Assembly: GCA_944380625.1 (NCBI GenBank)
Contig: CALWIE010000207.1
Span: 1-13,650 of the forward strand
DNA from: an uncultured Clostridia bacterium
Lineage (GTDB): Bacteria; Bacillota_A; Clostridia; Oscillospirales; Acutalibacteraceae
Length of the DNA: 13,650 bases
Direction of reading: 5' to 3'
The notes under the pieces are model-generated. The model ran no database searches and was not told where the DNA came from. It worked only from the letters and a program-made list of their open reading frames with translations. Every line of letters starts with the position of its first letter. Within the stretch, counting starts at the first letter, position 1. Position numbers and translations under genes: made by a program. Shown here in pieces: positions 6,847-13,650 of the stretch.

Positions 6847-7383
6847 TTATCTCCTTGGGAATTCCCTCCAGAACCAGGCCAGGGCCTGCTGGGAAAGCCG
6901 TTCCACAAACTGCTCCTTGCCCCGGCAGTAGCCCATGTAGTCCTCTGGGAACTGTTGGGCCAGCCGGCTTTTTAACTCCCCGTAGGCAGCGGCCTGCTCC
7001 GGGTGGCAGCGCAAATACTCCCGAAAGGCGATGTCCTTCAGGATGTTCCCGCTGTCGTCGAACTGGTACAGGTGCACATGGTGGGTCCGGGGGGTTCCGT
7101 CCCCGCCCCGGCGCATGTACCGCCGCCCCGGGATGCCGCACTCCCCCAGGACCTTATAGCCCAGCCCCTCAAAGGCGGGGCGGCAGGCCTCCACCTTGCC
7201 CAGGTCCCACACCAGGCCCATCATGTCGATCACCGGCTTGGCGCGCAGCCCGGGCACCGAGGTGCTGCCTATGTGGAACATCCGCACCAGGTTGTCCCCC
7301 AGCACCGCCTCCAGCCGGGAGGCCTCCTGTCGGTACAGCTCCGGCCAGCGGGGGTCGTACTCCGTCATGGTCACTTCCGCCAC
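6847..7383 (-). CDS. GrpB/UPF0157 family protein (nucleotidyltransferase fold)
   Basis: A 178-residue soluble protein of the GrpB family, which has a nucleotidyltransferase-like fold but no well-established substrate. Family hallmarks are present: HIGSTSVPGL at 37-46, KPVIDMM at 49-55, THHVHLYQ at 100-107, and the C-terminal GKEQFV at 155-160. The chosen start is GTG at 7383: GAGGAGG overlaps the accA stop and lies 6 bases upstream, while the in-frame ATG five codons later is too far from it. The gap to accA is 11 bases, and no terminator lies between, so it is read as the last gene of the acetyl-CoA carboxylase operon. A role in lipid metabolism is not implied by the family. Confidence 0.9.
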   Translation of the reverse strand: MAEVTMTEYDPRWPELYRQEASRLEAVLGDNLVRMFHIGSTSVPGLRAKPVIDMMGLVWDLGKVEACRPAFEGLGYKVLGECGIPGRRYMRRGGDGTPRTHHVHLYQFDDSGNILKDIAFREYLRCHPEQAAAYGELKSRLAQQFPEDYMGYCRGKEQFVERLSQQALAWFWREFPRR

Positions 7384-7394
7384 AGGGCGCCTCC

Positions 7395-8159
7395 TCAGTA
7401 CTTCCTAAACCGCTGGTAGCGCTCTTCCAGCAGCTGTTCTGCCGGCAGGGCTTCCAGCTGGGGCAGGGTTTTCTCCAGCGCCTCTTTTAAAGCCTTGTAG
7501 GTCAGGGCGAAGTCCTTCTCCTCGGGGATGACCTGCTCCACCACCCCCAGGTCCATCATGTCCTGGGCGGTCAGCCGCAGGCAGTCGGCGGCGTCCTTCA
7601 CCTTTTTCGAGTCCTTCCACAGGATGCTGGCGCACCCCTCCGGGGAGATGACCGAGTACACGGCGTTCTCCAAAATCCACACCCGGTCGGCCACGGCCAG
7701 GGCCAGGGCCCCGCCGCTGCCCCCTTCGCCGATGAGCACCGAGAACACCGGCACCCGGAGCCCGGCCATCTCCAGCAGGTTTTCCGCAATGGCCTGGCCC
7801 TGGCCCCGCTCCTCGGCGCCCATGCCGCAAAAGGCCCCGGCGGTGTCCACAAAACACACCACCGGCCGGCGGAATTTTTCCGCCTGCTTCATCAGCCGCA
7901 GCGCCTTCCGGTAGCCCTCGGGATTGGGGGAACCAAAGTTGCGCCGGACCCGCTCCCGCATGTCCTTCCCCTTCTCCATGGCGATCACCGTGACGGGCCG
8001 GCCCTGTAAGGTGGCGACGCCCCCCACAATGGCCGGGTCGTCGGCAAAGCGCCGGTCCCCGTGGAGCTCCACAAAGTCCTCGAAGATGTTCTCAATGTAA
8101 GAGAGGCCCGTGGGCCGGTCCTTGGCCCGGGCAAGCAGCACTTTCTCGTAGGCGCTCAT
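7395..8159 (-). CDS. accA: Acetyl-CoA carboxylase, carboxyltransferase alpha subunit
   Basis: Forms the alpha2-beta2 carboxyltransferase with AccD and moves the carboxyl group from biotin to acetyl-CoA, giving malonyl-CoA. Crotonase-like motifs are visible: the acyl-CoA region from [11 protein letters not shown] (46-56) to [13 protein letters not shown] (74-86), [18 protein letters not shown] (105-122), [10 protein letters not shown] (144-153) and [12 protein letters not shown] (172-183). At 254 residues it is about 65 shorter than E. coli AccA (319), lacking most of the N-terminal helical extension; short forms are usual in Clostridia. E. coli has DTPGAYPGVG where this has [10 protein letters not shown]. 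The start ATG at 8159 follows the accD stop by one base, implying coupled translation and matched subunit amounts. Confidence 0.96.
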   Translation of the reverse strand: MSAYEKVLLARAKDRPTGLSYIENIFEDFVELHGDRRFADDPAIVGGVATLQGRPVTVIAMEKGKDMRERVRRNFGSPNPEGYRKALRLMKQAEKFRRPVVCFVDTAGAFCGMGAEERGQGQAIAENLLEMAGLRVPVFSVLIGEGGSGGALALAVADRVWILENAVYSVISPEGCASILWKDSKKVKDAADCLRLTAQDMMDLGVVEQVIPEEKDFALTYKALKEALEKTLPQLEALPAEQLLEERYQRFRKY

Positions 8160-8160
8160 C

Positions 8161-9015
8161 TCACAGGGCCTCCTTTCTATGGAGCTTTAAAAGCTTCGCG
8201 ATCATACCCTTCTGCTGGGTGCGGGGGACAATCAGGTCCACAAACCCGTGCTCTAAGAGGAACTCCGCCTTCTGGAAGCCTTGGGGCAGCTTTTTGCGGA
8301 TGGTCTGCTCGATGACCCGGGCCCCGGCAAAGCCCACCGTGGCCCCGGGCTCCGCCATAATCACGTCCCCGTCCATGGCAAAGCTGGCGGTAACCCCCCC
8401 GGTGGTGGGGTCTGTGAGCACCGTCAGGTAGAAGTTGCCCTCCTCCGAGTGGCGGCGCACGGCGGCGCTGGTCTTGGCCATCTGCATCAGGGAGAGGATG
8501 CCCTCCTGCATCCGGGCCCCGCCGGACACGGTAAATCCCACCACGGGCAGGCCTTTTTCGGTGGCGTACTCAAACAGCCGGGTGATCTTCTCCCCCACCA
8601 CGGTGCCCATGCTGCCGATCATAAAGCTAGGGTCCATCAAGAACAGGGCGCAGGCCTCGCCGCCGATCTGGGCCGTGCCGCAGACCACGCCCTCCTTCTC
8701 CCGGGAGGCAAGCTTGGCGTTTCTCAGCTTCTGGTCATAGCCGGGGAACCCCAGCACATCCCGGCTCATCAGCTCCCCGTAGAGCTCCTGGAAGCTGTCC
8801 TCGTCCGCCAGGTAGACAATCCTGTCCCTGGGGCCCATGCGGAAGTGGTAGCCGCAGGCAGTGCACACCTGCAGGTTGTCCTGCAGGTCGCTCAGGGGCA
8901 GCTGCACCCCGCAGTGGGGGCAGGTGGTGCGGATGCCGGCGTCCTCTTCCGGCACCGGCTTGCCGCCCTTTTCCAGCTCGTTCTGGGGCGAGCGGAACAG
9001 ACCCATCAAATTCAT
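8161..9015 (-). CDS. accD: Acetyl-CoA carboxylase, carboxyltransferase beta subunit
   Basis: Beta subunit of the carboxyltransferase, which binds carboxybiotin on AccB. The N-terminal zinc ribbon has Cys32, Cys35, Cys51 and Cys54 (CPHC and CTAC). The crotonase-like domain follows, with [11 protein letters not shown] at 136-146, SGGARMQEG at 164-172 and [16 protein letters not shown] at 202-217, which shape the CoA and biotin sites. Its 284 residues are close to the family norm (E. coli 304). Start choice is slightly uncertain: ATG at 9015 has AAGGG about 12 bases upstream, and a second in-frame ATG lies at 9006. It is 35 bases after accC and one base before accA. Confidence 0.95.
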   Translation of the reverse strand: MNLMGLFRSPQNELEKGGKPVPEEDAGIRTTCPHCGVQLPLSDLQDNLQVCTACGYHFRMGPRDRIVYLADEDSFQELYGELMSRDVLGFPGYDQKLRNAKLASREKEGVVCGTAQIGGEACALFLMDPSFMIGSMGTVVGEKITRLFEYATEKGLPVVGFTVSGGARMQEGILSLMQMAKTSAAVRRHSEEGNFYLTVLTDPTTGGVTASFAMDGDVIMAEPGATVGFAGARVIEQTIRKKLPQGFQKAEFLLEHGFVDLIVPRTQQKGMIAKLLKLHRKEAL

Positions 9016-9050
9016 AGCTTGCCATCACCCTTCTTATCGGAATCCGGGGG

Positions 9051-10373
9051 TCACTCCCCCGCCTTGTGGAACGTCTTCATAAAATCCGTGTAGTAGTCGC
9101 CCTTTTTAAAGCGCTCGTCCCGGATGATCTCGATCTGGTCCTCAATGTTGTTCTGGGTGCCTCCCACCACCAGCTCGCACAGGGCGGACTGCATCTTGCG
9201 GATGGCCTCCTCCCGGGTGGAGGAGTAGACGATCATCTTCCCCAGCATGGAGTCGTAGTAGGGGGGGATGTCGTAGCCCTGGTAGAGGAAGGTGTCAAAC
9301 CGCACCCAGGGGCCACCGGGGGTGTGGAAAAAGTCCACCCGGCCGGGGCCTTTGGCGTTGATGCGGCACTCGATGGCCGCCCCCTGCACGTGGATGTCCT
9401 CCTGGGTAAAGTCCAGGGGCACCCCGGCGGCAATGCGGATCTGCCACTTGACGATGTCCACCCCCGTCACCAGCTCGGAGACCGGGTGCTCCACCTGCAG
9501 GCGGGTGTTCATCTCCATAAAGTAGAAGTTTTGCTCCCTGTCCATCAAAAACTCCACGGTGCCCGCGTTGACATACCGGGAGGCCCGGGCCGCCCGGGCG
9601 GCGGTCTCCATCAGCCTCTGGCGGATCTCCCCGCTCACCCCGGGGGAGGGGGACTCCTCAATGAGCTTCTGGTTGTTCTTCTGGATGGAGCACTCCCGCT
9701 CCCCCAGGCACACCACGTTCCCCTCCTGGTCGGCCAGCAGCTGCACCTCAATGTGCTTTACAGGGTTTAGGTACTTCTCCATGTACATGCGGCCGTCCCC
9801 AAAGGCCTTTTCCGCTTCGCTGGAGGCGGTCTGGAAAGCCCGCTCCATGTCCTCCTCCCGCTCCACCAGGCGGATGCCCTTGCCCCCGCCGCCGGCGCTT
9901 GCCTTGATGAGCACCGGGTAGCCGATGCGCCGGGCGGCCTCTAGGGCCTCTCCGGCGTCCTTCAGGATGTCGGTGCCGGGGGTGGTGGGCACGCCGTTTT
10001 CCCTCATCAGCCGCCGGGCGGCGTCCTTGTCCCCCATGCGGGAGATGACCTCCGCCGGGGGGCCGATAAAGGCCACCCCGTGCTTTTTGCACAGCTGGGC
10101 GAACTGGGCGTTCTCCGAGAGGAACCCATACCCCGGGTGGATGGCCTGGGCCCGGGTGGCCAGGGCCGCGCTGACAATCCGCTCCCCGTTGAGATAGCTC
10201 TCCTCGGCCCGGGCCCCGCCGATGCAGATGGCCTGGTCCGCCAGGGCTACGTGAAGGCTCTCCCGGTCGGCCTCGGAATACACCGCCACCGTGGAGATGC
10301 CCATTTCCTTACAGGCCCGGATAATCCGGATGGCGATCTCCCCCCGGTTGGCGATCAGAATTTTCGTGAACAC
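9051..10373 (-). CDS. accC: Biotin carboxylase subunit of acetyl-CoA carboxylase
   Basis: ATP-grasp enzyme that carboxylates biotin on AccB using bicarbonate. Visible: N-terminal ILIANRGEIAIRIIRACKE (5-23), HPGYGFLSEN (79-88), Lys116, ATP-binding Lys157 and the glycine loop SAGGGGKGIR (159-168), Glu274 and Glu287, the NTRLQVEHPV motif (289-298) with Arg291 and Glu295, and Arg337 in ECRINA. At 440 residues it is slightly shorter than E. coli AccC (449). The shortfall lies after ECRINA, where the segment before HTPGG is several residues shorter. SIQKNNQK (229-236) replaces the usual SIQRRHQK, putting Asn where E. coli has His236. The start is GTG at 10373 with AAAGGA 9 bases upstream; the nearby ATGs are out of frame. 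It follows fabZ by 50 bases. Confidence 0.96.
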   Translation of the reverse strand: MFTKILIANRGEIAIRIIRACKEMGISTVAVYSEADRESLHVALADQAICIGGARAEESYLNGERIVSAALATRAQAIHPGYGFLSENAQFAQLCKKHGVAFIGPPAEVISRMGDKDAARRLMRENGVPTTPGTDILKDAGEALEAARRIGYPVLIKASAGGGGKGIRLVEREEDMERAFQTASSEAEKAFGDGRMYMEKYLNPVKHIEVQLLADQEGNVVCLGERECSIQKNNQKLIEESPSPGVSGEIRQRLMETAARAARASRYVNAGTVEFLMDREQNFYFMEMNTRLQVEHPVSELVTGVDIVKWQIRIAAGVPLDFTQEDIHVQGAAIECRINAKGPGRVDFFHTPGGPWVRFDTFLYQGYDIPPYYDSMLGKMIVYSSTREEAIRKMQSALCELVVGGTQNNIEDQIEIIRDERFKKGDYYTDFMKTFHKAGE

Positions 10374-10423
10374 ATCATTTCATCCTTTCCCCAAAAGGCG
10401 CTTGGCCCAAGGCCGCCGCGCCC

Positions 10424-10843
10424 TTATTCGGACTTCACCAGGGCGAAGGAAAACTCCGCGCTGACGCACACCTTGCCGTCCACCAGGCCCCGGCCCTTGG
10501 CAAAGTAAAAACTGCCCCGCTGGCGGGTGATCTCACACTCTGTCTCCAGTGTGTCGCCGGGCTTTACCTGGCCCCGGAACTTCACCTTGTCCAGGCTTGT
10601 GAAAAAGGGGGTGCAGCCCTGGGCGGCGCCGCTTGCCAGCAGCACGCAGGCCGACTGGGCCAGCATCTCGCACTGGATGACCCCGGGCACCACCGGGTTG
10701 CCGGGGAAGTGCCCCTGGAGGAAGTACTCGTCCCCCCGGATGTGGCACTTGCCGTGGGCCACCCCGTCGATGAGCTCCACCTCGTCCACCAGGAGCATGG
10801 GCTCCCGGTGGGGGAGGATTTTTTTGATCTCTTCTTTATTCAT
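10424..10843 (-). CDS. fabZ: 3-hydroxyacyl-ACP dehydratase FabZ
   Basis: Hot-dog-fold enzyme that dehydrates 3-hydroxyacyl-ACP to trans-2-enoyl-ACP in fatty-acid elongation. The 139-residue product starts MNKEEIKKILPHREPMLLVD, a typical FabZ N-terminus. Catalytic His45 lies in LQGHFPGNPVVPGV (43-56) and Glu59 in CEMLAQ (58-63). The frame stays open to 10882, but the ATG at 10843 is preferred because AAGGA lies about 8 bases upstream and the family begins here; an ATG at 10852 is the alternative. It is separated from accB by an unusual 287-base hairpin-rich gap, the only large gap in this operon, and precedes accC by 50 bases. Confidence 0.95.
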   Translation of the reverse strand: MNKEEIKKILPHREPMLLVDEVELIDGVAHGKCHIRGDEYFLQGHFPGNPVVPGVIQCEMLAQSACVLLASGAAQGCTPFFTSLDKVKFRGQVKPGDTLETECEITRQRGSFYFAKGRGLVDGKVCVSAEFSFALVKSE

Positions 10844-10861
10844 GTAAACCATCCTTCCGTG

Positions 10862-11131
10862 GCGGAGTGCCTCCGCTGTCAATTCGGTCCGTGCTCGGAC
10901 TGAGCAAATTGCGCCTTGGAGCGGCGAGCTGACGCTCGCGCTTGATCGAGAGGAAAAAGCGCGTCCACGCCACTAGTTTTGCTGGGACCTTTCCGGCCTT
11001 GCGGAACGCAAGAAGCCGGCATAGCCTGTGCGGCCACGCACCGGCCCCCCCGCGCAAGCGAGGTTCCGTCCTGATTATTGCCCGCGCGCCATTCGCGCGC
11101 GTCCCGCGCATCGGCCAGTCCGGCCACGGAC
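10862..11131. repeat. Hairpin-rich non-coding element with terminal inverted repeats between accB and fabZ
   Basis: This stretch fills nearly all of the accB-fabZ gap. Seven short hairpins follow each other: 10862-10876 (6 pairs), 10887-10900 (5), 10924-10939 (6), 10993-11019 (11, with an AA bulge), 11028-11041 (5), 11083-11101 (7, all G-C) and 11118-11131 (5). Loops are 3-5 bases. Bases 10887-10902 (GTCCGTGCTCGGACTG) and 11116-11131 (CAGTCCGGCCACGGAC) are inverted copies matching at 14 of 16 positions, giving a unit of 245 bases. The outer end touches the accB stop codon. No reading frame has a ribosome site or a recognisable protein, and no clear target duplication flanks it. It may be a MITE-like or palindromic dispersed repeat, or a structured RNA; only a genome comparison can decide. 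Confidence 0.6.
10993..11019. repeat. Longest hairpin inside the accB-fabZ element
   Basis: CCGGC plus CTTGCG pairs with CGCAAG plus GCCGG around a GAA loop, broken only by a two-base AA bulge at 11013-11014. Eleven Watson-Crick pairs make it the most stable single stem in the gap. No T run follows on either strand, so it is not a standard terminator. Confidence 0.75.
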
Positions 11132-11574
11132 TAGACAATGCGGAACAGGGGCTGGTTGAACTCCACCACCTGGCCGTTGCCCACGCAGATCTCCGCCACG
11201 GTGCCGTCCACCTCGGCGGGGATCTCGTTCATCAGCTTCATGGCCTCGATGATGCACAGGGTGTCCCCCTTCTTCACCTGGCCGCCCACCTCTACAAAGG
11301 GGGCCGCGTCCGGGGAGGGCGCGGAGTAGAACACTCCCACCGTGGGGGAGAGCACCAGGGTGCCCTCCTTCTTCGGCTCCTCCTGGTGGGCGACGCCCAG
11401 GGCCTGGGCCCCTGCGGCGGCGGGGGCGGCGGGGGCGGGGGCGGTCCCAACGGCCGCAGGGGCCTCCTGGCGGCGCTCCAGCTTCAGCTCCATGCCCTCC
11501 TCCGAGAGCTCCAGGGCGGTCAGGCCCGTCTCCTGCATCAATTTTGCCAGTGCTTCAATCGCTTTTACATCCAT
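11131..11574 (-). CDS. accB: Biotin carboxyl carrier protein of acetyl-CoA carboxylase
   Basis: Carries the biotin that shuttles carboxyl groups from AccC to the AccA/AccD transferase. The N-terminal helical region (1-33) is followed by a flexible Ala/Pro-rich linker (about 38-62) and the biotinyl domain (about 73-147). The biotinylation site EAMKLMNEI has Lys113 in this numbering, and the domain ends [12 protein letters not shown] as usual. The start is taken as ATG at 11574: GGAGG lies 8 bases upstream. A TTG two codons earlier (11580) overlaps the fabF stop but would be only 2 bases from that ribosome site. The stop TAG at 11131-11133 is followed at once by the hairpin-rich element, so message 3' of accB starts in secondary structure. 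Confidence 0.95.
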   Translation of the reverse strand: MDVKAIEALAKLMQETGLTALELSEEGMELKLERRQEAPAAVGTAPAPAAPAAAGAQALGVAHQEEPKKEGTLVLSPTVGVFYSAPSPDAAPFVEVGGQVKKGDTLCIIEAMKLMNEIPAEVDGTVAEICVGNGQVVEFNQPLFRIV

Positions 11575-11576
11575 GT

Positions 11577-12809
11577 TCAAACCCTCCGGAAAGCAAGATA
11601 GGCGTTGTGGCCGCCAAAGCCCAGGGAGGCGGAAAGGGCCAAATCAATCTGGGCCTCTCTGGCCGCGTTGGGCACATAGTCCAGGTCGCAGTCCGGGTCG
11701 GGCTGCTCGTAGCCGATGGTGGGGGGCACAACCCCCTCCTTCACCGCCAAAACGCTGGCGATGGCCTCCACGGCCCCGGCGGCGCCCAACATGTGGCCGG
11801 TCATGGACTTGGTGGAGGAGACCATGCACTTGCGGGCGTTCTCCTCCCCCAGGGCCTTCTTGATGGCCATGGTCTCGCTGGCGTCGTTTAAGGGGGTGCT
11901 GGTGCCGTGGGCGTTGATGTAGAGCTTTGAAAAGTCCTCGCAGCCACCGGCCTCCTCCAGGGCCATCCTGAGGGCGGCGGCGCCGCCGGCCCCGTCGGGC
12001 CGGGGGGCGGTGATGTGGTGGGCGTCGCAGGTGACGCCGTAGCCGCACAGCTCCCCATAGATCTTGGCCCCCCGGGAGAGGGCGTGCTCGTACTCCTCCA
12101 GCATCAGGGCCCCGGCGCCCTCGCCCATGACAAAACCGCTTCTGCGGGCGTCAAAGGGGGTGCAGGCCAAGGCGGGGTCCTCCTGGGTGGAAAGGGCCTT
12201 CATGTTGGAAAAGCCCGCCACGCCGATGGGGATGATGGCCGCCTCCGCCCCGCCGGTGAGCACCGCGTCCAAATAGCCGTGCTTGATGGCCCGGTAGGCC
12301 TCGCCAATGGCGTTGTTGCCCGTGGCGCAGGCGGTGACAATGGGGATGGAGGCCCCCTGGAAGTCGTACTTGATGGCGATGAGGCCCCCGGCCATGTTGA
12401 TAATCATCCCCGGCACAAAGAAGGGGGAGACCCGCCTGGGGCCCTTTTCGTTGAGCTGGGTCTGCTCCTGGGCAAAGGTGCTCATGCCGCCGATGCCGGA
12501 GCCGAAATAGGTGCCGATGCGCTCGGGGGGCAGGGTGCCCTTGACGCCGCTCTCCTCCACCGCCTGGGTGGCGGCGGCCATGGCGTACTGGCAGAACACA
12601 TCGTACTTGCGCAGCTCGGACTTCTCCATGTACTGCAGGGGGTCGAAGCCCTTCACTTCCGCGGCCACCTTGGCCTTGTAGTTTTCCGTGTCAAAGTGGG
12701 TGATGGGCCCAATGCCGCACTTTCCCGCCTTCAGGCCCTCCCAAAAGGAGGCCACATCGTTTCCAATGGGGGTGACGCAGCCCATGCCCGTTACAACGAC
12801 TCTTCTCAT
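11577..12809 (-). CDS. fabF: 3-oxoacyl-ACP synthase II (KAS II)
   Basis: Condenses malonyl-ACP with acyl-ACP in fatty-acid elongation. Thiolase fold, 410 residues, close to the E. coli length (413). The active site is complete: nucleophile Cys161 in TACATGNN, His301 in [11 protein letters not shown], Lys334 in [15 protein letters not shown] and His339 in the same motif. The C-terminal [13 protein letters not shown] (about 394-406) holds the gatekeeper loop typical of FabF. These features separate it from FabH (Cys-His-Asn). Its ATG at 12809 overlaps the fabG stop in an ATGA junction, and it is followed by accB with only two bases between stop and the preferred start, so translation is probably coupled through all three genes. 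Confidence 0.97.
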   Translation of the reverse strand: MRRVVVTGMGCVTPIGNDVASFWEGLKAGKCGIGPITHFDTENYKAKVAAEVKGFDPLQYMEKSELRKYDVFCQYAMAAATQAVEESGVKGTLPPERIGTYFGSGIGGMSTFAQEQTQLNEKGPRRVSPFFVPGMIINMAGGLIAIKYDFQGASIPIVTACATGNNAIGEAYRAIKHGYLDAVLTGGAEAAIIPIGVAGFSNMKALSTQEDPALACTPFDARRSGFVMGEGAGALMLEEYEHALSRGAKIYGELCGYGVTCDAHHITAPRPDGAGGAAALRMALEEAGGCEDFSKLYINAHGTSTPLNDASETMAIKKALGEENARKCMVSSTKSMTGHMLGAAGAVEAIASVLAVKEGVVPPTIGYEQPDPDCDLDYVPNAAREAQIDLALSASLGFGGHNAYLAFRRV

Positions 12810-13543
12810 ATGGCAAGCCCTCCGTCCACCCGGATGGTCTCCCCGGTGATGTAGTCGCTCTCAGGGGAGGCCAAGAACAGGGCCACGTTGGCCACATCCT
12901 CGGGGGTGCCCATCTTCCGCATGGGGACCTGCTGGAGCAGGGGGTTGTCCTCCTTGATGTCCTTGGTCATGGCCGTCTCGATAAACCCGGGGGCAATGCA
13001 GTTGCAGCACACGCCCCGGCTGCCCAGCTCCTTGGCCACGGACTTGCTCATGCCGATGAGCCCCGCCTTGCTGGCGGCGTAGTTTGTCTGGCCCACGTTG
13101 CCCACCAGGCCCGCGATGGAGCTGATGTTGATGATCTTCCCGGACCGCTTGCGCATAAAGTCCCGGTAGCAGGCGCGGATCATATGGAAGGCGCCCTTCA
13201 AGTTGATGTCCAGCACCATGTCGTAGTCCTCGTCCTTCATGGTGACCATCAGGCCGTCCCGGGTGACCCCGGCGTTGTTCACCAGGATGTCCACCTTGCC
13301 CAGGTCCTTTTTCACCTGGGCCACGGTCTCCTCCACAGCCTGCTCGTCCCGCACGTCGCAGGGGTAGCACAGGGCCCGGCGGCCCAGGGCCTCAATCTCC
13401 TTTTGGGTCTCCAGGGCGGGGCCCTCCGGCCCCACGTAGATCACGGCGATGTCCGCGCCGTTTTCCGCCAGCTTCAGGGCAATGGCCTTGCCAAGCCCCT
13501 GGGAAGCCCCGGTGATCAGCGCGATCTTTCCTTCCAGCTTCAT
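12806..13543 (-). CDS. fabG: 3-oxoacyl-ACP reductase FabG
   Basis: NADPH-dependent short-chain dehydrogenase that reduces 3-oxoacyl-ACP in fatty-acid elongation. The 245-residue length matches E. coli FabG (244). Rossmann motif TGASQGLG is at 11-18, NNAG at 89-92, and the catalytic Ser142, Tyr155 and Lys159 (YAASK) are present. IAPGFIETAMT at 183-193 is typical of FabG, and DYITGETIRVDGG (230-242) ends the domain. The ATG at 13543 has a full AGGAGG nine bases upstream. It is the first complete gene of the operon in this window; related Clostridia usually carry fabD, fabK or acpP just upstream, which would lie beyond the right edge. Confidence 0.96.
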   Translation of the reverse strand: MKLEGKIALITGASQGLGKAIALKLAENGADIAVIYVGPEGPALETQKEIEALGRRALCYPCDVRDEQAVEETVAQVKKDLGKVDILVNNAGVTRDGLMVTMKDEDYDMVLDINLKGAFHMIRACYRDFMRKRSGKIINISSIAGLVGNVGQTNYAASKAGLIGMSKSVAKELGSRGVCCNCIAPGFIETAMTKDIKEDNPLLQQVPMRKMGTPEDVANVALFLASPESDYITGETIRVDGGLAI

Positions 13544-13650
13544 GTTTCAAGTACCTCCTGTCCGCCACAAAAGCGGGCGGCTTCGTTTTTTCAAAAATCT
13601 ATATGGACCATCCCCGCCCGGCGGTTTACCGGCCCACAGCCGGCCTCCCT
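13544..13650. other. Region upstream of fabG, unresolved
   Basis: Apart from the fabG ribosome site, a small hairpin with CCGGC/GCCGG arms (13629-13643) and a weaker CCGCC/GGCGG pair (13562-13580) can be seen. One minus-strand frame is open from the edge to a TGA at 13591-13593 and could be the tail of an upstream gene, but its last residues match nothing I recognise. An AT-rich patch at 13581-13602 has no convincing -35/-10 pair, and no FapR-type operator was identified. Confidence 0.3.

Noticed and set aside
6750..6908. N-terminal extension of rlmD by 53 codons
   Set aside because: It would cross the terminator stem and the end of the GrpB-family gene, gives an Arg/Gly-rich sequence, and ignores the GGAGG next to the ATG at 6749.
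10925..10975. Intrinsic terminator after accB at the GCTTTTT run
   Set aside because: The stem before the T run on the minus strand has only three or four pairs with a very small loop, so it is too weak to call.
10862..11131. CRISPR array or tRNA-like structure in the accB-fabZ gap
   Set aside because: There is no regular repeat-spacer pattern, the hairpins differ in sequence, and no cloverleaf with a T-loop consensus can be drawn.
10836..11138. Minus-strand open frames of up to 100 codons inside the accB-fabZ gap
   Set aside because: They overlap each other and the accB stop, have no ribosome site, show Arg/Pro/Ala-rich composition, and lie on a hairpin-packed sequence. Treated as non-coding.

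Overview
The window is GC-rich bacterial chromosome with every convincing gene on the minus strand. Gene content, gene order and protein style point to a GC-rich gut Firmicute of the Oscillospiraceae type (Flavonifractor or Lawsonibacter-like). This placement is an inference from the split acetyl-CoA carboxylase cluster, the sequence character of AccC and AccA, and the AGGAGG-type ribosome binding sites. No tRNA, rRNA, CRISPR array, prophage or transposase gene was found.

Reading in the direction of transcription (right to left), the first block (13543 down to 6847) is a type II fatty-acid synthesis operon: fabG, fabF, accB, fabZ, accC, accD, accA, then a GrpB/UPF0157 gene. AccB, AccC, AccD and AccA together form acetyl-CoA carboxylase, which makes malonyl-CoA. 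FabF, FabG and FabZ perform condensation, keto-reduction and dehydration in the elongation cycle. Junctions are tight (overlaps, or gaps up to 50 bases) except for a 287-base gap between accB and fabZ. A strong 18-bp stem-loop with a U tract (6772-6814) closes the block.

The second block (6749 to 1922) carries an RlmD/RlmCD-type 23S rRNA uracil methyltransferase, a lipoprotein of unknown function with a KPVIYLYP-type domain, a sodium:neurotransmitter-symporter family transporter, and an RlmI-type rRNA cytosine methyltransferase. It ends at a second probable terminator (1887-1918).

The third block (1796 to the left edge) starts after a possible -10 element. It encodes an 88-residue membrane protein, a 142-residue conserved protein of unknown function, a class I DAHP synthase (entry to aromatic amino acid synthesis), and perhaps the first codons of another gene cut by the window edge.

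The most unusual part is the accB-fabZ gap. About 270 bases hold seven short near-perfect hairpins, and a 245-base stretch is bounded by 16-base inverted repeats (14 of 16 matching), the outer end of one touching the accB stop codon. It looks like a non-coding, MITE-like dispersed element or a structured RNA placed inside an essential operon. Nothing else in the window resembles an obviously new multi-gene system.
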